From positions 179,643 through 243,642 of the IMG/VR virus record IMGVR_UViG_3300037502_003770: 64,000 nucleotides of DNA; one strand, written 5' to 3'. The notes under the pieces are model-generated. The model was not told where the DNA came from. It was given only the letters and a program-made list of their open reading frames with translations, and searched no databases. Position 1 is the stretch's first letter. Every line of letters starts with the position of its first letter. This document shows positions 32,292 to 40,622 of the stretch, one piece after another. This stretch comes from a virus. Position numbers and translations under genes: made by a program.

Positions 32292-32525
32292 TTATTTAAG
32301 AAGTTCTAATATTTCTCTATATCTTTCCATTTTTTGTAATTCAAATATACTCATTTCTGAATCTAAAATATAAAATACTTTTATTAATAGTTCACTTTGT
32401 AATATATCTTTTTCTTTTCGTAGCCTTTCTTTCTCACTTATTACGCTACTAGCATCACGAAATGAATCACAATAATTGATTGGTTTACCTTCATCACATG
32501 ATATTTTTTTAAAATTGTTTTCCAT
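32292..32525 (-). CDS. Small charged helical protein
   Basis: The product has 77 residues, mostly charged helix (VISEKERLRKEKDILQSELL and a C-terminal MERYREILELLK). It lies 9 nt from the ATPase gene and 5 nt from pnkp, so it is within the operon. No family is recognised. Confidence 0.6.
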   Translation of the reverse strand: MENNFKKISCDEGKPINYCDSFRDASSVISEKERLRKEKDILQSELLIKVFYILDSEMSIFELQKMERYREILELLK

Positions 32526-32530
32526 ATTTA

Positions 32531-35251
32531 TTATAATCTTGGGTCAATTTGTGATTCTTCTTTTAATTTTAAATGTAACTTACACATAAGGTTAAAATAA
32601 TCTTTATTATCTATGTTTAAATCAGAGTATTTAATATCTAATAAACTTTTACTTAAAGAAAATTCTTCTATTGAAGTTCTAAGTTTTTTATTTATTGATT
32701 TTTTATTAAGTAATTTATTGTATTTAAATTCACTTAAATAATCATGACCATAAACAATAGTTAGATAATTTTTATTTCTACATTTTAGATATGGAGCTAT
32801 ATTGTTATTATAGACATATTCAGGTTTAATTACAACACCTTCCATATTCTGATTTTGTGTAAGTATATTATAGAAGTTATTAATATTTGTTAATAAATCA
32901 TTTTCATTATTAGTAATATTTTCTCCTTCAATAAACGCTTCACAAGTATTAGTATTTAAATCTGCAATAAGATATGTTTTTTGTTTTAAAACATTTGTAA
33001 AAATATCTATATTACTTTCAGAACTACTAATCATATTTTTTTCTTCTCCATTATTATAAACTATTTTTAAAATAGAGAATGGTTCAATAGTAGTTTCAAC
33101 TTCTTTAGAATAAATATCTAATTGATTTTTATAATTTTGAAGTAAAGATTTATTTTCATCAAGAGATAAATGTTGTTTATAATAATTTCTATAATTAGAA
33201 TAAGTGTTGTTTATGTTATTACCTAATAAATCAGATAATTCTTTTTTATTACGGTCTTTACTGATAGTATTATAATCTACTGAATTAAAACTATCTTTTA
33301 TTGAAGAGAATATTTTTTCAAATCCTGTTTTTTCTAAGAAAGTATTTTCTTCTTTAATAACATTATAGTACTTATCAAAATTATTATCAATTAAACCATC
33401 ACTTAATAAAGACCAAGGCAATAATTCACCATCTCCAATTATTAAGTTAATATTATTTTGTTTAAAATAATCTTCAGTAAAAATAGTATATAATTTAGAA
33501 TAAACATTACTTAAATCTTTATTTTTAATAATAAAACCATTTCTACTAGTACAATAGTTTTTATCAGAGTTTTCAGGATTAAATAAATAGAAATTACATC
33601 TTGAACCCATATATTTAGGTTGTAGAATTAATTTATTAATATTTTTATTTCTAAAATATTCAATACCTTCTTGTAATGATTCTATATCATTATCTAATTT
33701 ATTAGTAGGAGACATTGTTCCACTAATAAAGTTTACTTTATTTAGATTAATAAGTCTTTTAATCTTATTTAAATCTTTAGAATCGATATATTCTGTATTA
33801 ACATAATTACCTACTTCTTTAATTAAACTAAATAAAATTTCATTTTTATTTTCGTAATTAGAATCTACCCAATTTATTAAAGGTTTAAAGCTTTTAAAAA
33901 GACTTATTGAAGATAATCTTTTACCATAAACAGAGCCAGTATCAATAAAAATTCTATTTTTATTAAGAGAAACCTCATAAAAATTAATATGTCCATTAAT
34001 TACTTTAATAAACGAGTGTTCAGACGTTTTAAAGATAGGTGATAGTAATTCATTAATTAAATTATTAGTCGCCTCATAATCGATTTCTGTATCGTTTACG
34101 TAGATTTTCTTAGGATATCTGAAACCACCTTTAACTTGATTACTTATTGAAGTATTATCTACCTTTAAAAGATACTTATTTTCACAAGGAGCGTGATTTA
34201 AAATAAAATAATCATTATATAAGAAAGGATAACAAATAGTATCAATAATTTCAAAGAATTTATTTCTACATTCCTCATCAGATTGTAAATAAGGAATAGA
34301 ACTAAATTTTTCTAAAACATCTTTTTCAGTATTATTAATTTCACCTTTTAAATATTTATATACAAAATTTTCATGATTACCTAAAGTAATTTTAATATTA
34401 TCTTTGTTTAAATATATAAAGTCAACTATTTCTTTAGTATTAAAACCTTTATCTACAAAATCACCTATTAAAACAATATTAGATTTTATTTCTTTACTAA
34501 AAGCTTCTTTAATTAAAGGTTGAATGATATTATTTTCATCTATTATAAACCCATTTTTTAGAATAAGTCTTTTTAATGAATCCACATCCTCATGCACATC
34601 ACCAATAACAACATATTCTTCATCATTACTTAATTTATAAGTTTGATATTTATCATAATCATCTATTACTATTTCAATATTTTGAAAACTTTCTAATGAT
34701 TTTACTTTAAAAATAGAACCATATTTAGATTTACTTATATTTGTAGAAAGTTCTTTCTTTAATTTAAGAACATGGTCTGAAGTAGTTCTATTAGCTCTTT
34801 TTCTATGTTCTTCTGGATAATTACTTATATTAGAAAAATAATCATTTCTATTATTGTAATCAAAAACAACTAATTTAAGATTATAATTATATTCTTTACA
34901 ATAAGAAACAATACTTTCTCTAAAACGAGGGTCAATTGCGGTAGAATTAATAATTACTAAATCAGCATTATTTGGAAAAGAAAGAGTATTTTTTAATTTA
35001 TCAAATAATAAATTAAATGGTTTACTTCCCATAGTAAGATATGTTTCATTAAATTTATCATATTCATGTAAACTACCTAAAATTTCATTTCTAATATTAT
35101 CAGTAGATAATACGTGTACATTTTTAAATTCTGGGTATTTTTCTTTTATTTGAGGAAGTAATACATTATTAGTAAAATAATCTTTTCCACAAGAAGAAGG
35201 TCCAACATACATTAATACTGTATGATATTTAAGATTAAGAATATTTTTCAT
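32531..35251 (-). CDS. pnkp: Bacterial-type Pnkp: RNA 5'-kinase, 2',3'-phosphatase and ligase
   Basis: The product has 906 residues with the three bacterial Pnkp modules in order. The kinase has a P-loop GPSSCGKD (17-24) and an Arg-rich lid (HRKRANRTT). The binuclear metallophosphatase has GDVHED (217-222), GDFVDKG (263-269), GNHE (291-294), NHAPC (352-356) and NGH (419-421). The ligase has KYMGSR (546-551) with K546 as the likely AMP-accepting lysine, DGELLPW (607-613), EGVVIKP (804-810) and LKCRNKNYL (822-830). Pnkp heals and, with Hen1, seals broken RNAs such as cleaved tRNAs. Asp replaces the usual Ser/Thr after the P-loop Lys. The start overlaps the hen1 stop by one base. Confidence 0.92.
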   Translation of the reverse strand: MKNILNLKYHTVLMYVGPSSCGKDYFTNNVLLPQIKEKYPEFKNVHVLSTDNIRNEILGSLHEYDKFNETYLTMGSKPFNLLFDKLKNTLSFPNNADLVIINSTAIDPRFRESIVSYCKEYNYNLKLVVFDYNNRNDYFSNISNYPEEHRKRANRTTSDHVLKLKKELSTNISKSKYGSIFKVKSLESFQNIEIVIDDYDKYQTYKLSNDEEYVVIGDVHEDVDSLKRLILKNGFIIDENNIIQPLIKEAFSKEIKSNIVLIGDFVDKGFNTKEIVDFIYLNKDNIKITLGNHENFVYKYLKGEINNTEKDVLEKFSSIPYLQSDEECRNKFFEIIDTICYPFLYNDYFILNHAPCENKYLLKVDNTSISNQVKGGFRYPKKIYVNDTEIDYEATNNLINELLSPIFKTSEHSFIKVINGHINFYEVSLNKNRIFIDTGSVYGKRLSSISLFKSFKPLINWVDSNYENKNEILFSLIKEVGNYVNTEYIDSKDLNKIKRLINLNKVNFISGTMSPTNKLDNDIESLQEGIEYFRNKNINKLILQPKYMGSRCNFYLFNPENSDKNYCTSRNGFIIKNKDLSNVYSKLYTIFTEDYFKQNNINLIIGDGELLPWSLLSDGLIDNNFDKYYNVIKEENTFLEKTGFEKIFSSIKDSFNSVDYNTISKDRNKKELSDLLGNNINNTYSNYRNYYKQHLSLDENKSLLQNYKNQLDIYSKEVETTIEPFSILKIVYNNGEEKNMISSSESNIDIFTNVLKQKTYLIADLNTNTCEAFIEGENITNNENDLLTNINNFYNILTQNQNMEGVVIKPEYVYNNNIAPYLKCRNKNYLTIVYGHDYLSEFKYNKLLNKKSINKKLRTSIEEFSLSKSLLDIKYSDLNIDNKDYFNLMCKLHLKLKEESQIDPRL

Positions 35252-36564
35252 TATTTTTTTGTAATTAAAGCTACTTGCGTTGGTTGAATATTGTTTACTG
35301 TATCACCACAATAAGATATTTCTATATTGTATAAATTATTATCTATAATGTTAGATAAAAATGATTGAAATTCGATTTCATTAAATTCAAATTTATGGTC
35401 ATGATGTCTACTATCAACATTATCATCAAATATATAAAATTGATTAAATGATTGATTAGGTGTTGTAATAACAAATTTATCAAAATTAATATTATCTACA
35501 ACTTGTTTAATTAAATATTTAGCATCATCTATTTCTAAATGTTCTATAACTTCTGTTAAAAGAACATCCATTTTATTATTAGAAAATTCATTTTCTGTAT
35601 AAATTTCAAGAAATTCTGAAATATCATTAAATAAGTAAACATAATCTTCTAGTTCTTTTTTTCTAATAGTATGTTTTAAATCTTCTATTATTTCAGAATC
35701 TTTATCAATAGAATAAATAACAAATTCTTTATTATCATTCTTTAATTGTTTACCATATCTTGTTGAATAAAAGCCTTCACCACAACCTAAATCAATAAGT
35801 GATTTATCTAAAGTAATTATTTTACTAATATGGTTATATCTTTGAATATGTGTATCTCCTATTGAAAAATCATATTTATTAGTAGAAGATTCATCTAATA
35901 TCTTTTTAAAATTAACGAATTTATTACTTGAACTAGATAAGAAATTCTTTTTATAAAGGTATCTTATAAAATAAGGAGAATCAATACTTACAATAAGTTT
36001 AAGATATTTTTCAACTAACTTATCATCAAAATAAATATCTTCTTTATTAATTAAAGTAGAAAAGATTGTAAATACTGTAGTAACAGATAATAAATATGTT
36101 AATGATTTATTTGTTGTAATAGTTACATTATAAATATCTTTACCTATTAAAGTAAAGTCAATTTTACTATTAGAAAAATACTTATTAAAAATAAGAAAAT
36201 AGTCTTGGTAATCTAATTCATAACAGCTAAAAGTTATTGAATGTTGATAAATATCATCAATATCTTTTACGTTTTGTTTTCTTAAACTATCAGAAAGATA
36301 TTCATTAATTAATGAATTATAACAAAAAGATGAACAATATTTATTAACAGATAAATATTCAAAATCGGGATTACTTTTATCTTTAAAAGATATAGTATCA
36401 GGACTATCGGTAAAAAATATATTATACTGTGTATTTAAACCTTCAGTATAATATGCAAAAGAAAAACCTTCTCTAATAGATTTAATTAACGGTAAAGAAG
36501 AAGGGTTTTTATTTATTAAAAAAGATAACTCAGGGTTTGTTGAGTTTAATTGAAGAAAAGCCAT
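35251..36564 (-). CDS. hen1: Bacterial-type Hen1: RNA 3'-terminal 2'-O-methyltransferase and Pnkp partner
   Basis: The product has 437 residues. The C-terminal methyltransferase has the SAM motif IDLGCGEG (257-264), the Hen1 metal motif TEVIEHLE (337-344) supplying two Glu and a His, VITTPNQSFN (365-374), and the RHHDHKFEF stretch (386-394) with the last His ligand. The N-terminal ~240 residues correspond to the domain that, in bacterial Hen1, binds and activates the Pnkp ligase. In bacteria, Pnkp/Hen1 repairs ribotoxin-cut tRNA and leaves a 2'-O-methyl at the junction, which prevents re-cutting. One-base overlap with pnkp shows co-expression. No CTATTTA element precedes it, suggesting early or middle expression. 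Confidence 0.9.
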   Translation of the reverse strand: MAFLQLNSTNPELSFLINKNPSSLPLIKSIREGFSFAYYTEGLNTQYNIFFTDSPDTISFKDKSNPDFEYLSVNKYCSSFCYNSLINEYLSDSLRKQNVKDIDDIYQHSITFSCYELDYQDYFLIFNKYFSNSKIDFTLIGKDIYNVTITTNKSLTYLLSVTTVFTIFSTLINKEDIYFDDKLVEKYLKLIVSIDSPYFIRYLYKKNFLSSSSNKFVNFKKILDESSTNKYDFSIGDTHIQRYNHISKIITLDKSLIDLGCGEGFYSTRYGKQLKNDNKEFVIYSIDKDSEIIEDLKHTIRKKELEDYVYLFNDISEFLEIYTENEFSNNKMDVLLTEVIEHLEIDDAKYLIKQVVDNINFDKFVITTPNQSFNQFYIFDDNVDSRHHDHKFEFNEIEFQSFLSNIIDNNLYNIEISYCGDTVNNIQPTQVALITKK

Positions 36565-36618
36565 ATTTATATGTTTAATTTTAAACGATATAAATATTAC
36601 TTTTAAACTTCATATATG

Positions 36619-36746
36619 TTAAATATTTAATGAATTAATTCTTTCATTTGAAAAATCAAAATAAGATTTAACTATTTCTGTACCTAAAAAATTTCTATTT
36701 AGTTTTTTTGATACATAACAAGTAGTACCTGTACCTGAAAATGGGT
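36619..36746 (-). pseudogene. C-terminal fragment of the interrupted DNA methyltransferase
   Basis: The minus strand reads PFSGTGTTCYVSKKLNRNFL, then GTEIVKSYFDFSNERINS and LNI, stop. This is the SAM-binding motif I and end of a beta-class amino-methyltransferase. It has no start. It continues, in frame, the protein encoded at 38208-38814 if the TnpB element between them is removed. Confidence 0.9.
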
Positions 36747-36832
36747 TAGAAACTGTTAATTATTTTATATTCTTCTATTATACTTTATATCACTTTATCT
36801 TAATAAAAATAATTTTATTTTACTATTTATAT

Positions 36833-36839
36833 TAAAATA
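36833..36839 (+). promoter_or_regulatory. CTATTTA element upstream of tnpB
   Basis: TACTATTTATATTAAAATAC has its core 19 nt before the tnpB ATG at 36859. It lies inside the mobile element, so the element carries the phage-type signal. Confidence 0.45.
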
Positions 36840-36858
36840 CTACCACTCTTTAAAATAT

Positions 36859-38094
36859 ATGTATTCTATTAAAGTAAGACTTTATTTAAATAAACAACAA
36901 CAAGAAAAATTAGAAACAATTTTTGATGCTTGCCGTTTTACTTATAATAAAGCCCTTTCTCATAAAATAAATACTTATACTAATAGTAAAAAATCTTTAT
37001 CAAAAAATGATATTTCTAAATATTATCATGGTTTTTTAAGAAAAGAATTTTCTTTTTTAAAAGATGTTAATACTAAAGTGGTTAAACAAAGTTTAAGAGA
37101 TTTAGATAAAGCTTTTAAAAACTTTTTTAAAAATAATAAAGGATTTCCTAAATTTAAAAGTAAGAGAGAAAAAGAAAAGAAATGTAGATTTCCTAATGAT
37201 GCTATTTCTAAGGAATTTTTATCAGAAGGGAAGTATTTAAATTTTATAAAAGGTTTATATAAAGTAAGGTTTAGATGTTCTAAAGAGTATTTAGAAATAT
37301 TACAATCTATTAAAAGAGATGATGATATAGAAAATATAACTGTTACTAAGAAAAGAAGTGGTATTTATGAAGCTTCTATTTGTTTAAATAAATCTAAACC
37401 AAAAGGAAAGAAGTTAAAAGAGACTGATTCTATTATAGGAATAGATTTAGGTATTAAAGAATTATTAGTCCTTTCTGATGGAACTGTACATAAAAATAAT
37501 AAATATTATTTAAAATCAGAAAAGAAATTAAAGAAATTACAAAGGAAGCTTTCTAAAAGTATAGAATGTTTTAAAGAGAGTAAGAACCCTAAGAGTAAAT
37601 ATTTTACTAAGAATAAAGGTAAAAATTTAGAAAAGAACAGATTAAAAGTAGCAAGACTTAATGAAAAGATAACAAACCAAAAAGATACTTATATTCATGA
37701 AATAACTTCTAAAATTATAAACGAAAACCAAGTTATAGTAATGGAAGATTTGAATGTAAGCGGTATGTTAAAAAATCATAAGTTAGCAAGGTCAATTCAA
37801 AATGTTTCTTTTTCTGAAATAAAGAGACAATTACAATATAAATCGTCTTTTTATGGAAGAGAATTTATTTTAATAGATAGGTTCTTTCCTTCAAGTAAGA
37901 CTTGTTCTTGCTGTGGAAATAAGAAGAAAGATTTAAAATTAAGTGACCGAGTATATAAATGTAATAATCCTTCATGCGGAATAGAAATCGATAGAGATTT
38001 AAATGCAGCGATAAACATTCGCAACGAAGGTATAAGAATAATGAATAACAGAAATGTTATTTCAAAAAGTAGGGGTCCGTTGCTCCGAACATAA
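36859..38094 (+). CDS. tnpB: TnpB RNA-guided nuclease (canonical)
   Basis: The product has 411 residues. An N-terminal helix-turn-helix-like/REC region (CRFTYNKAL, FPKFKSKRE) is followed by a RuvC nuclease with D196 in GIDLGIKE, E296 in VMEDLNVSGM and D380 in the DRDLNAAINI segment. A zinc finger has cysteines at 349/352 and 368/373. All catalytic and zinc residues are present, so it looks active. It is the only gene of the element at 36747-38207. Spread would need a transposase in trans or recombination-based homing after TnpB cleavage. Confidence 0.93.
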   Translation: MYSIKVRLYLNKQQQEKLETIFDACRFTYNKALSHKINTYTNSKKSLSKNDISKYYHGFLRKEFSFLKDVNTKVVKQSLRDLDKAFKNFFKNNKGFPKFKSKREKEKKCRFPNDAISKEFLSEGKYLNFIKGLYKVRFRCSKEYLEILQSIKRDDDIENITVTKKRSGIYEASICLNKSKPKGKKLKETDSIIGIDLGIKELLVLSDGTVHKNNKYYLKSEKKLKKLQRKLSKSIECFKESKNPKSKYFTKNKGKNLEKNRLKVARLNEKITNQKDTYIHEITSKIINENQVIVMEDLNVSGMLKNHKLARSIQNVSFSEIKRQLQYKSSFYGREFILIDRFFPSSKTCSCCGNKKKDLKLSDRVYKCNNPSCGIEIDRDLNAAINIRNEGIRIMNNRNVISKSRGPLLRT

Positions 38095-38175
38095 CGCTTG
38101 TGGACTATCCTCTATCGGGGTTATAATTGCAATATATTATAATTAGATATGATAGGTTGAAACAAGAAAACGGTA

Positions 38176-38814
38176 TTATATGAAAGTATAATATTTATTA
38201 TAACGGTCAAAAATTAAATCACCTTCATTAGAAAAATTTGTTATAATCTTTTCAACTAATTCTTCTGGAAAAACGGCTGAATGTTCTTTAAGAACTTTTT
38301 TTCCTCTATTAATTTTCCAAGTATCTGATAATTCACCTCTTTTAAAATTAACTTTATCAAATTGTCTACTTATTGAATTACTAGAATCAAATATTAAAAT
38401 TAACTCGCTTTGTCTATTTAAAACACCTGGTAACATAGATGGTTGACCATGCCCTTTATCCCAAACAATAATATCTTTTAATTGTTCAGCAAATTCACCT
38501 ATAAGTTTAAAAAATGCTCTTTTAGAACCTGTAACTATTTGAATATTATAAAATATAATTTTACTAGTTCTTAATAATTCAGTTAAAATTGATTTATGTA
38601 ATTCATAAAAATCATCTATAGGTAAATCATCATTAAAACCAACATATTTTGTAGAAAAACCCTTTTCTTTATAACTTCTTTTAACATATTTATCACCTCT
38701 AATACGAAGATTCATATTATAAGGTGGGGATGTTATAACTACATCAATTTCTTTGTCTTGTATTTCTTTTAATATATCTAAACAATTTTGATTATATATT
38801 TTATTAATTTCCAT
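38176..38814 (-). pseudogene. N-terminal part of a DNA methyltransferase, cut off by the TnpB element
   Basis: The truncated frame has 212 residues, of which the first 203 belong to the methyltransferase and the last nine (RYNKYYTFI) come from the element or junction. Motif IV TSPPYNM is at residues ~29-35, the type seen in N4-cytosine or N6-adenine enzymes. Motif order (IV before I) makes it beta-class. The protein stops at GDLIFD, just before motif I, so this piece cannot bind SAM normally. The rest lies at 36619-36746. The phage may have lost the modification, or keeps it only after precise excision. Confidence 0.88.
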
Positions 38815-38840
38815 AAGAATAATATTTTATATTCTTACTT

Positions 38841-39251
38841 TTAAATTTCATATATGTTAATATCAGGTTTTGTTCTTGTAAACATTTTTCTTAATCTACC
38901 AGCCATCGCATTTGCCTCATCTTCTATTGGTCCACCAATATCAGGTATTTCATTATATTTATCTAATTCACCTGTTTCATCTTGCATTTGATGAGTTAAT
39001 TCATGTGCAATAGTTGTTAAAATATCACTAAAACCTCTACCTTCATATCTAACATATGTTTTATATTGTGAAGGTGTATAACCTCCAGTAGACATCTGTT
39101 TTACGTAATCTTGTTTCTTAGGTAAAAATGTTATTTCACTATCTTTTTTTAAAGAAAGTTCTTCAAAACAAAATTTAATAAATTCTTCAAATAACTCTTT
39201 TTTAAATGAATCAACTTCTAAAGACTTGTGATATTTTATTGTAATTTTCAT
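38841..39251 (-). CDS. Zincin-type metallopeptidase
   Basis: The product has 136 residues. The HExxH motif is in TIAHELTHQMQ (80-90; H83, E84, H87), with a downstream acidic EDEANAMAGRL helix (111-121) that can supply the third zinc ligand. The N-terminal half is a mixed alpha/beta segment. There is no signal peptide. Size and motif fit compact cytoplasmic zincins, for example SprT-like, but the substrate is unknown; host-protein cleavage or virion processing are both possible. Confidence 0.8.
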   Translation of the reverse strand: MKITIKYHKSLEVDSFKKELFEEFIKFCFEELSLKKDSEITFLPKKQDYVKQMSTGGYTPSQYKTYVRYEGRGFSDILTTIAHELTHQMQDETGELDKYNEIPDIGGPIEDEANAMAGRLRKMFTRTKPDINIYEI

Positions 39252-39264
39252 ATTAATAAATAGT

Positions 39265-39579
39265 TTATATTTTAAAAATCTTCATATTAATAAATGAGTT
39301 TATTCCAATAGAAAAAATAATATAAAAGAAACTTATTTTAAAGAATAATAAATTTACTAAAGTAAAGAATATTAGATTAAACCAAAAACCAAAACAAATA
39401 GGACATAAACCTAAAGGTTTAACTAATTTAGGATATTTAGTTTCTAATTGTAATAAAATTTTATAATACCAATCAAATATATTTCCATCATTAAAACAAA
39501 AATCAATGAAGTAAATATAACAACTAGATATAAAACTAATAAAAATAACTATAAAAATATTAAATAATATTATTTCCAT
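39265..39579 (-). CDS. Small multi-pass membrane protein with a CPxC motif
   Basis: The product has 104 residues with an N-terminal hydrophobic helix (IILFNIFIVIFISFISSCYI) and a C-terminal pair (FWFNLIFFTLVNLLFF, IIFSIGINSFINM). Between them is GLCPICFGFW, a motif seen in small DUF1360-like membrane proteins. No clear role; a membrane function late in infection is possible. Confidence 0.6.
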   Translation of the reverse strand: MEIILFNIFIVIFISFISSCYIYFIDFCFNDGNIFDWYYKILLQLETKYPKLVKPLGLCPICFGFWFNLIFFTLVNLLFFKISFFYIIFSIGINSFINMKIFKI

Positions 39580-39584
39580 AATAA

Positions 39585-39644
39585 TTATCTTTTTGGTTTA
39601 GTAGAACCACAGTTACATGGTTTTTTTGAAAATAATTTTTCCAT
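39585..39644 (-). CDS. Micro-ORF with CxC motif
   Basis: The product would be only 19 residues, MEKLFSKKPCNCGSTKPKR. It fits neatly between neighbours on the same strand (5 nt on each side) and has a CNCG motif flanked by basic residues. Coding is uncertain, but operon packing and composition argue for it. Confidence 0.4.
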   Translation of the reverse strand: MEKLFSKKPCNCGSTKPKR

Positions 39645-39649
39645 AAGAA

Positions 39650-40138
39650 TTAAGCGTTTATTATATTAAAGTAATTTTGAATATCATCAGAAGAATTTAT
39701 TAATGATATATTATGTATTATATTAAAAACTGATATTGGTGAAGTATCTATTTCTATTTTTTCTATTGTTTTTTTTTCTAAGAAATATTCATTTTCTAAG
39801 AAAATATCACTAATATTTTCACTATTTATATTAGATGAATTATATTCATAAATAGTTCCATTATAGTTAATAATATTTTCTGAATAATAGATATTATTTA
39901 TAGTATAATTAATATCACCTGTTGATTCATTATAAAATGTTATACCTTCAATATCAGTTGATATAGCATCATAATATTTTATTAATTGAATTAATTTGCT
40001 TTGAAAGGTAATACCTGTTATAGTATTTTGATTTATATAATTAATATCTGAAACAAGAGATTCGTCTAAAGGATTGTATTCTCCTAGAAATTCTATTGTT
40101 TTCTTTAAGTGAATGGTTTTATATAAATCCTTTTCCAT
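39650..40138 (-). CDS. Hypothetical protein
   Basis: The product has 162 residues, acidic and rich in Asn/Ile/Ser with alternating strands in the middle (GDINYTINNIYYSENIINYN). A CTATTTA element lies 22 nt upstream, so it is probably late and perhaps virion-associated. No family is recognised. Confidence 0.6.
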   Translation of the reverse strand: MEKDLYKTIHLKKTIEFLGEYNPLDESLVSDINYINQNTITGITFQSKLIQLIKYYDAISTDIEGITFYNESTGDINYTINNIYYSENIINYNGTIYEYNSSNINSENISDIFLENEYFLEKKTIEKIEIDTSPISVFNIIHNISLINSSDDIQNYFNIINA

Positions 40139-40160
40139 TAAATAATTAACTTATTTCTAA

Positions 40161-40167
40161 TAAATAG
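40161..40167 (-). promoter_or_regulatory. CTATTTA element upstream of the 40138 start
   Basis: The element lies 22 nt before the minus-strand ATG and is back to back with the plus-strand element at 40178-40184. Confidence 0.5.
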
Positions 40168-40177
40168 ATTTTTTTTA

Positions 40178-40184
40178 CTATTTA
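40178..40184 (+). promoter_or_regulatory. CTATTTA element upstream of 40205
   Basis: TACTATTTATAATAAAATAT has its core 20 nt before the ATG at 40205. With 40161-40167 it forms a divergent pair in a 66-nt gap. Confidence 0.55.
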
Positions 40185-40204
40185 TAATAAAATATTTTAT
40201 TAAT

Positions 40205-40387
40205 ATGATTAATAAAGAACAAAAAGATAAAATGAAGTTTTTATTGAATCTTAAAACTTTAGGTAAGACTGATGATTATTCAACAATTAAATCTAAAGAA
40301 GAAAAAGAAAAGGAAACTCATATTAATGAAGCTAGAGAGCTAATTAATAGTCAATTAGAATTATTAAATTTAATATCAAAAAATTAA
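40205..40387 (+). CDS. Small helical protein
   Basis: The product has 60 residues, Lys/Glu-rich (TIKSKEEKEKETHINEARE), probably a single long helix. It is the first gene of a four-gene plus-strand operon. No family is recognised. Confidence 0.6.
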   Translation: MINKEQKDKMKFLLNLKTLGKTDDYSTIKSKEEKEKETHINEARELINSQLELLNLISKN

Positions 40388-40394
40388 AAAAAAA

Positions 40395-40616
40395 ATGGCA
40401 AAATCGCAAGTAAAAAAAATTGGTGAAGAAGTTAGACCAAGTATGGAAGCTAGAAATGAATATCAAGATTCATTTGAATATAATAGTTCATCACCTAATA
40501 TAATCTCACCTATCGGTAAAGATACTATTGGTAATGCTGATGATATTAAAGCTAGAACATCACAATTAGCTAGAAATAAATATAATACTGGTACAGAGTA
40601 TTCCGTAGAAGACTAA
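40395..40616 (+). CDS. Small hypothetical protein
   Basis: The product has 73 residues, polar and probably disordered (YNSSSPNIISPIGKDTIGNA). It is 7 nt after the previous stop and 6 nt before the next start. It may be a small structural or decoration peptide; no family is recognised. Confidence 0.55.
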   Translation: MAKSQVKKIGEEVRPSMEARNEYQDSFEYNSSSPNIISPIGKDTIGNADDIKARTSQLARNKYNTGTEYSVED

Positions 40617-40622
40617 TATTAA

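Larger units (their letters stand above)
36747..38207 (+). mobile_element. IS605-type TnpB element inserted in a methyltransferase gene
   Basis: The boundaries are inferred by rejoining the split gene. The left flank ends ATGGGT and the right flank continues CAAAAATTAAATC. A shared GT leaves a two-base ambiguity at each end. The element is about 1461 bp, has no target duplication and carries tnpB but no tnpA. Removing it restores one 244-codon frame. The region from the tnpB 3' end to 38207 should specify the guide-RNA scaffold, and the bases after 38207 should serve as guide (family knowledge). Confidence 0.85.

Noticed and set aside
38176-38814. The truncated methyltransferase as a functional short enzyme
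   Set aside because: It stops before the SAM-binding motif, which lies intact beyond the TnpB element; nine unrelated residues at the end come from the junction.
39257-39263. CTATTTA on the minus strand before the zincin gene
   Set aside because: It is only 5 nt from the ATG, outside the spacing seen for the other elements; likely chance in AT-rich DNA.
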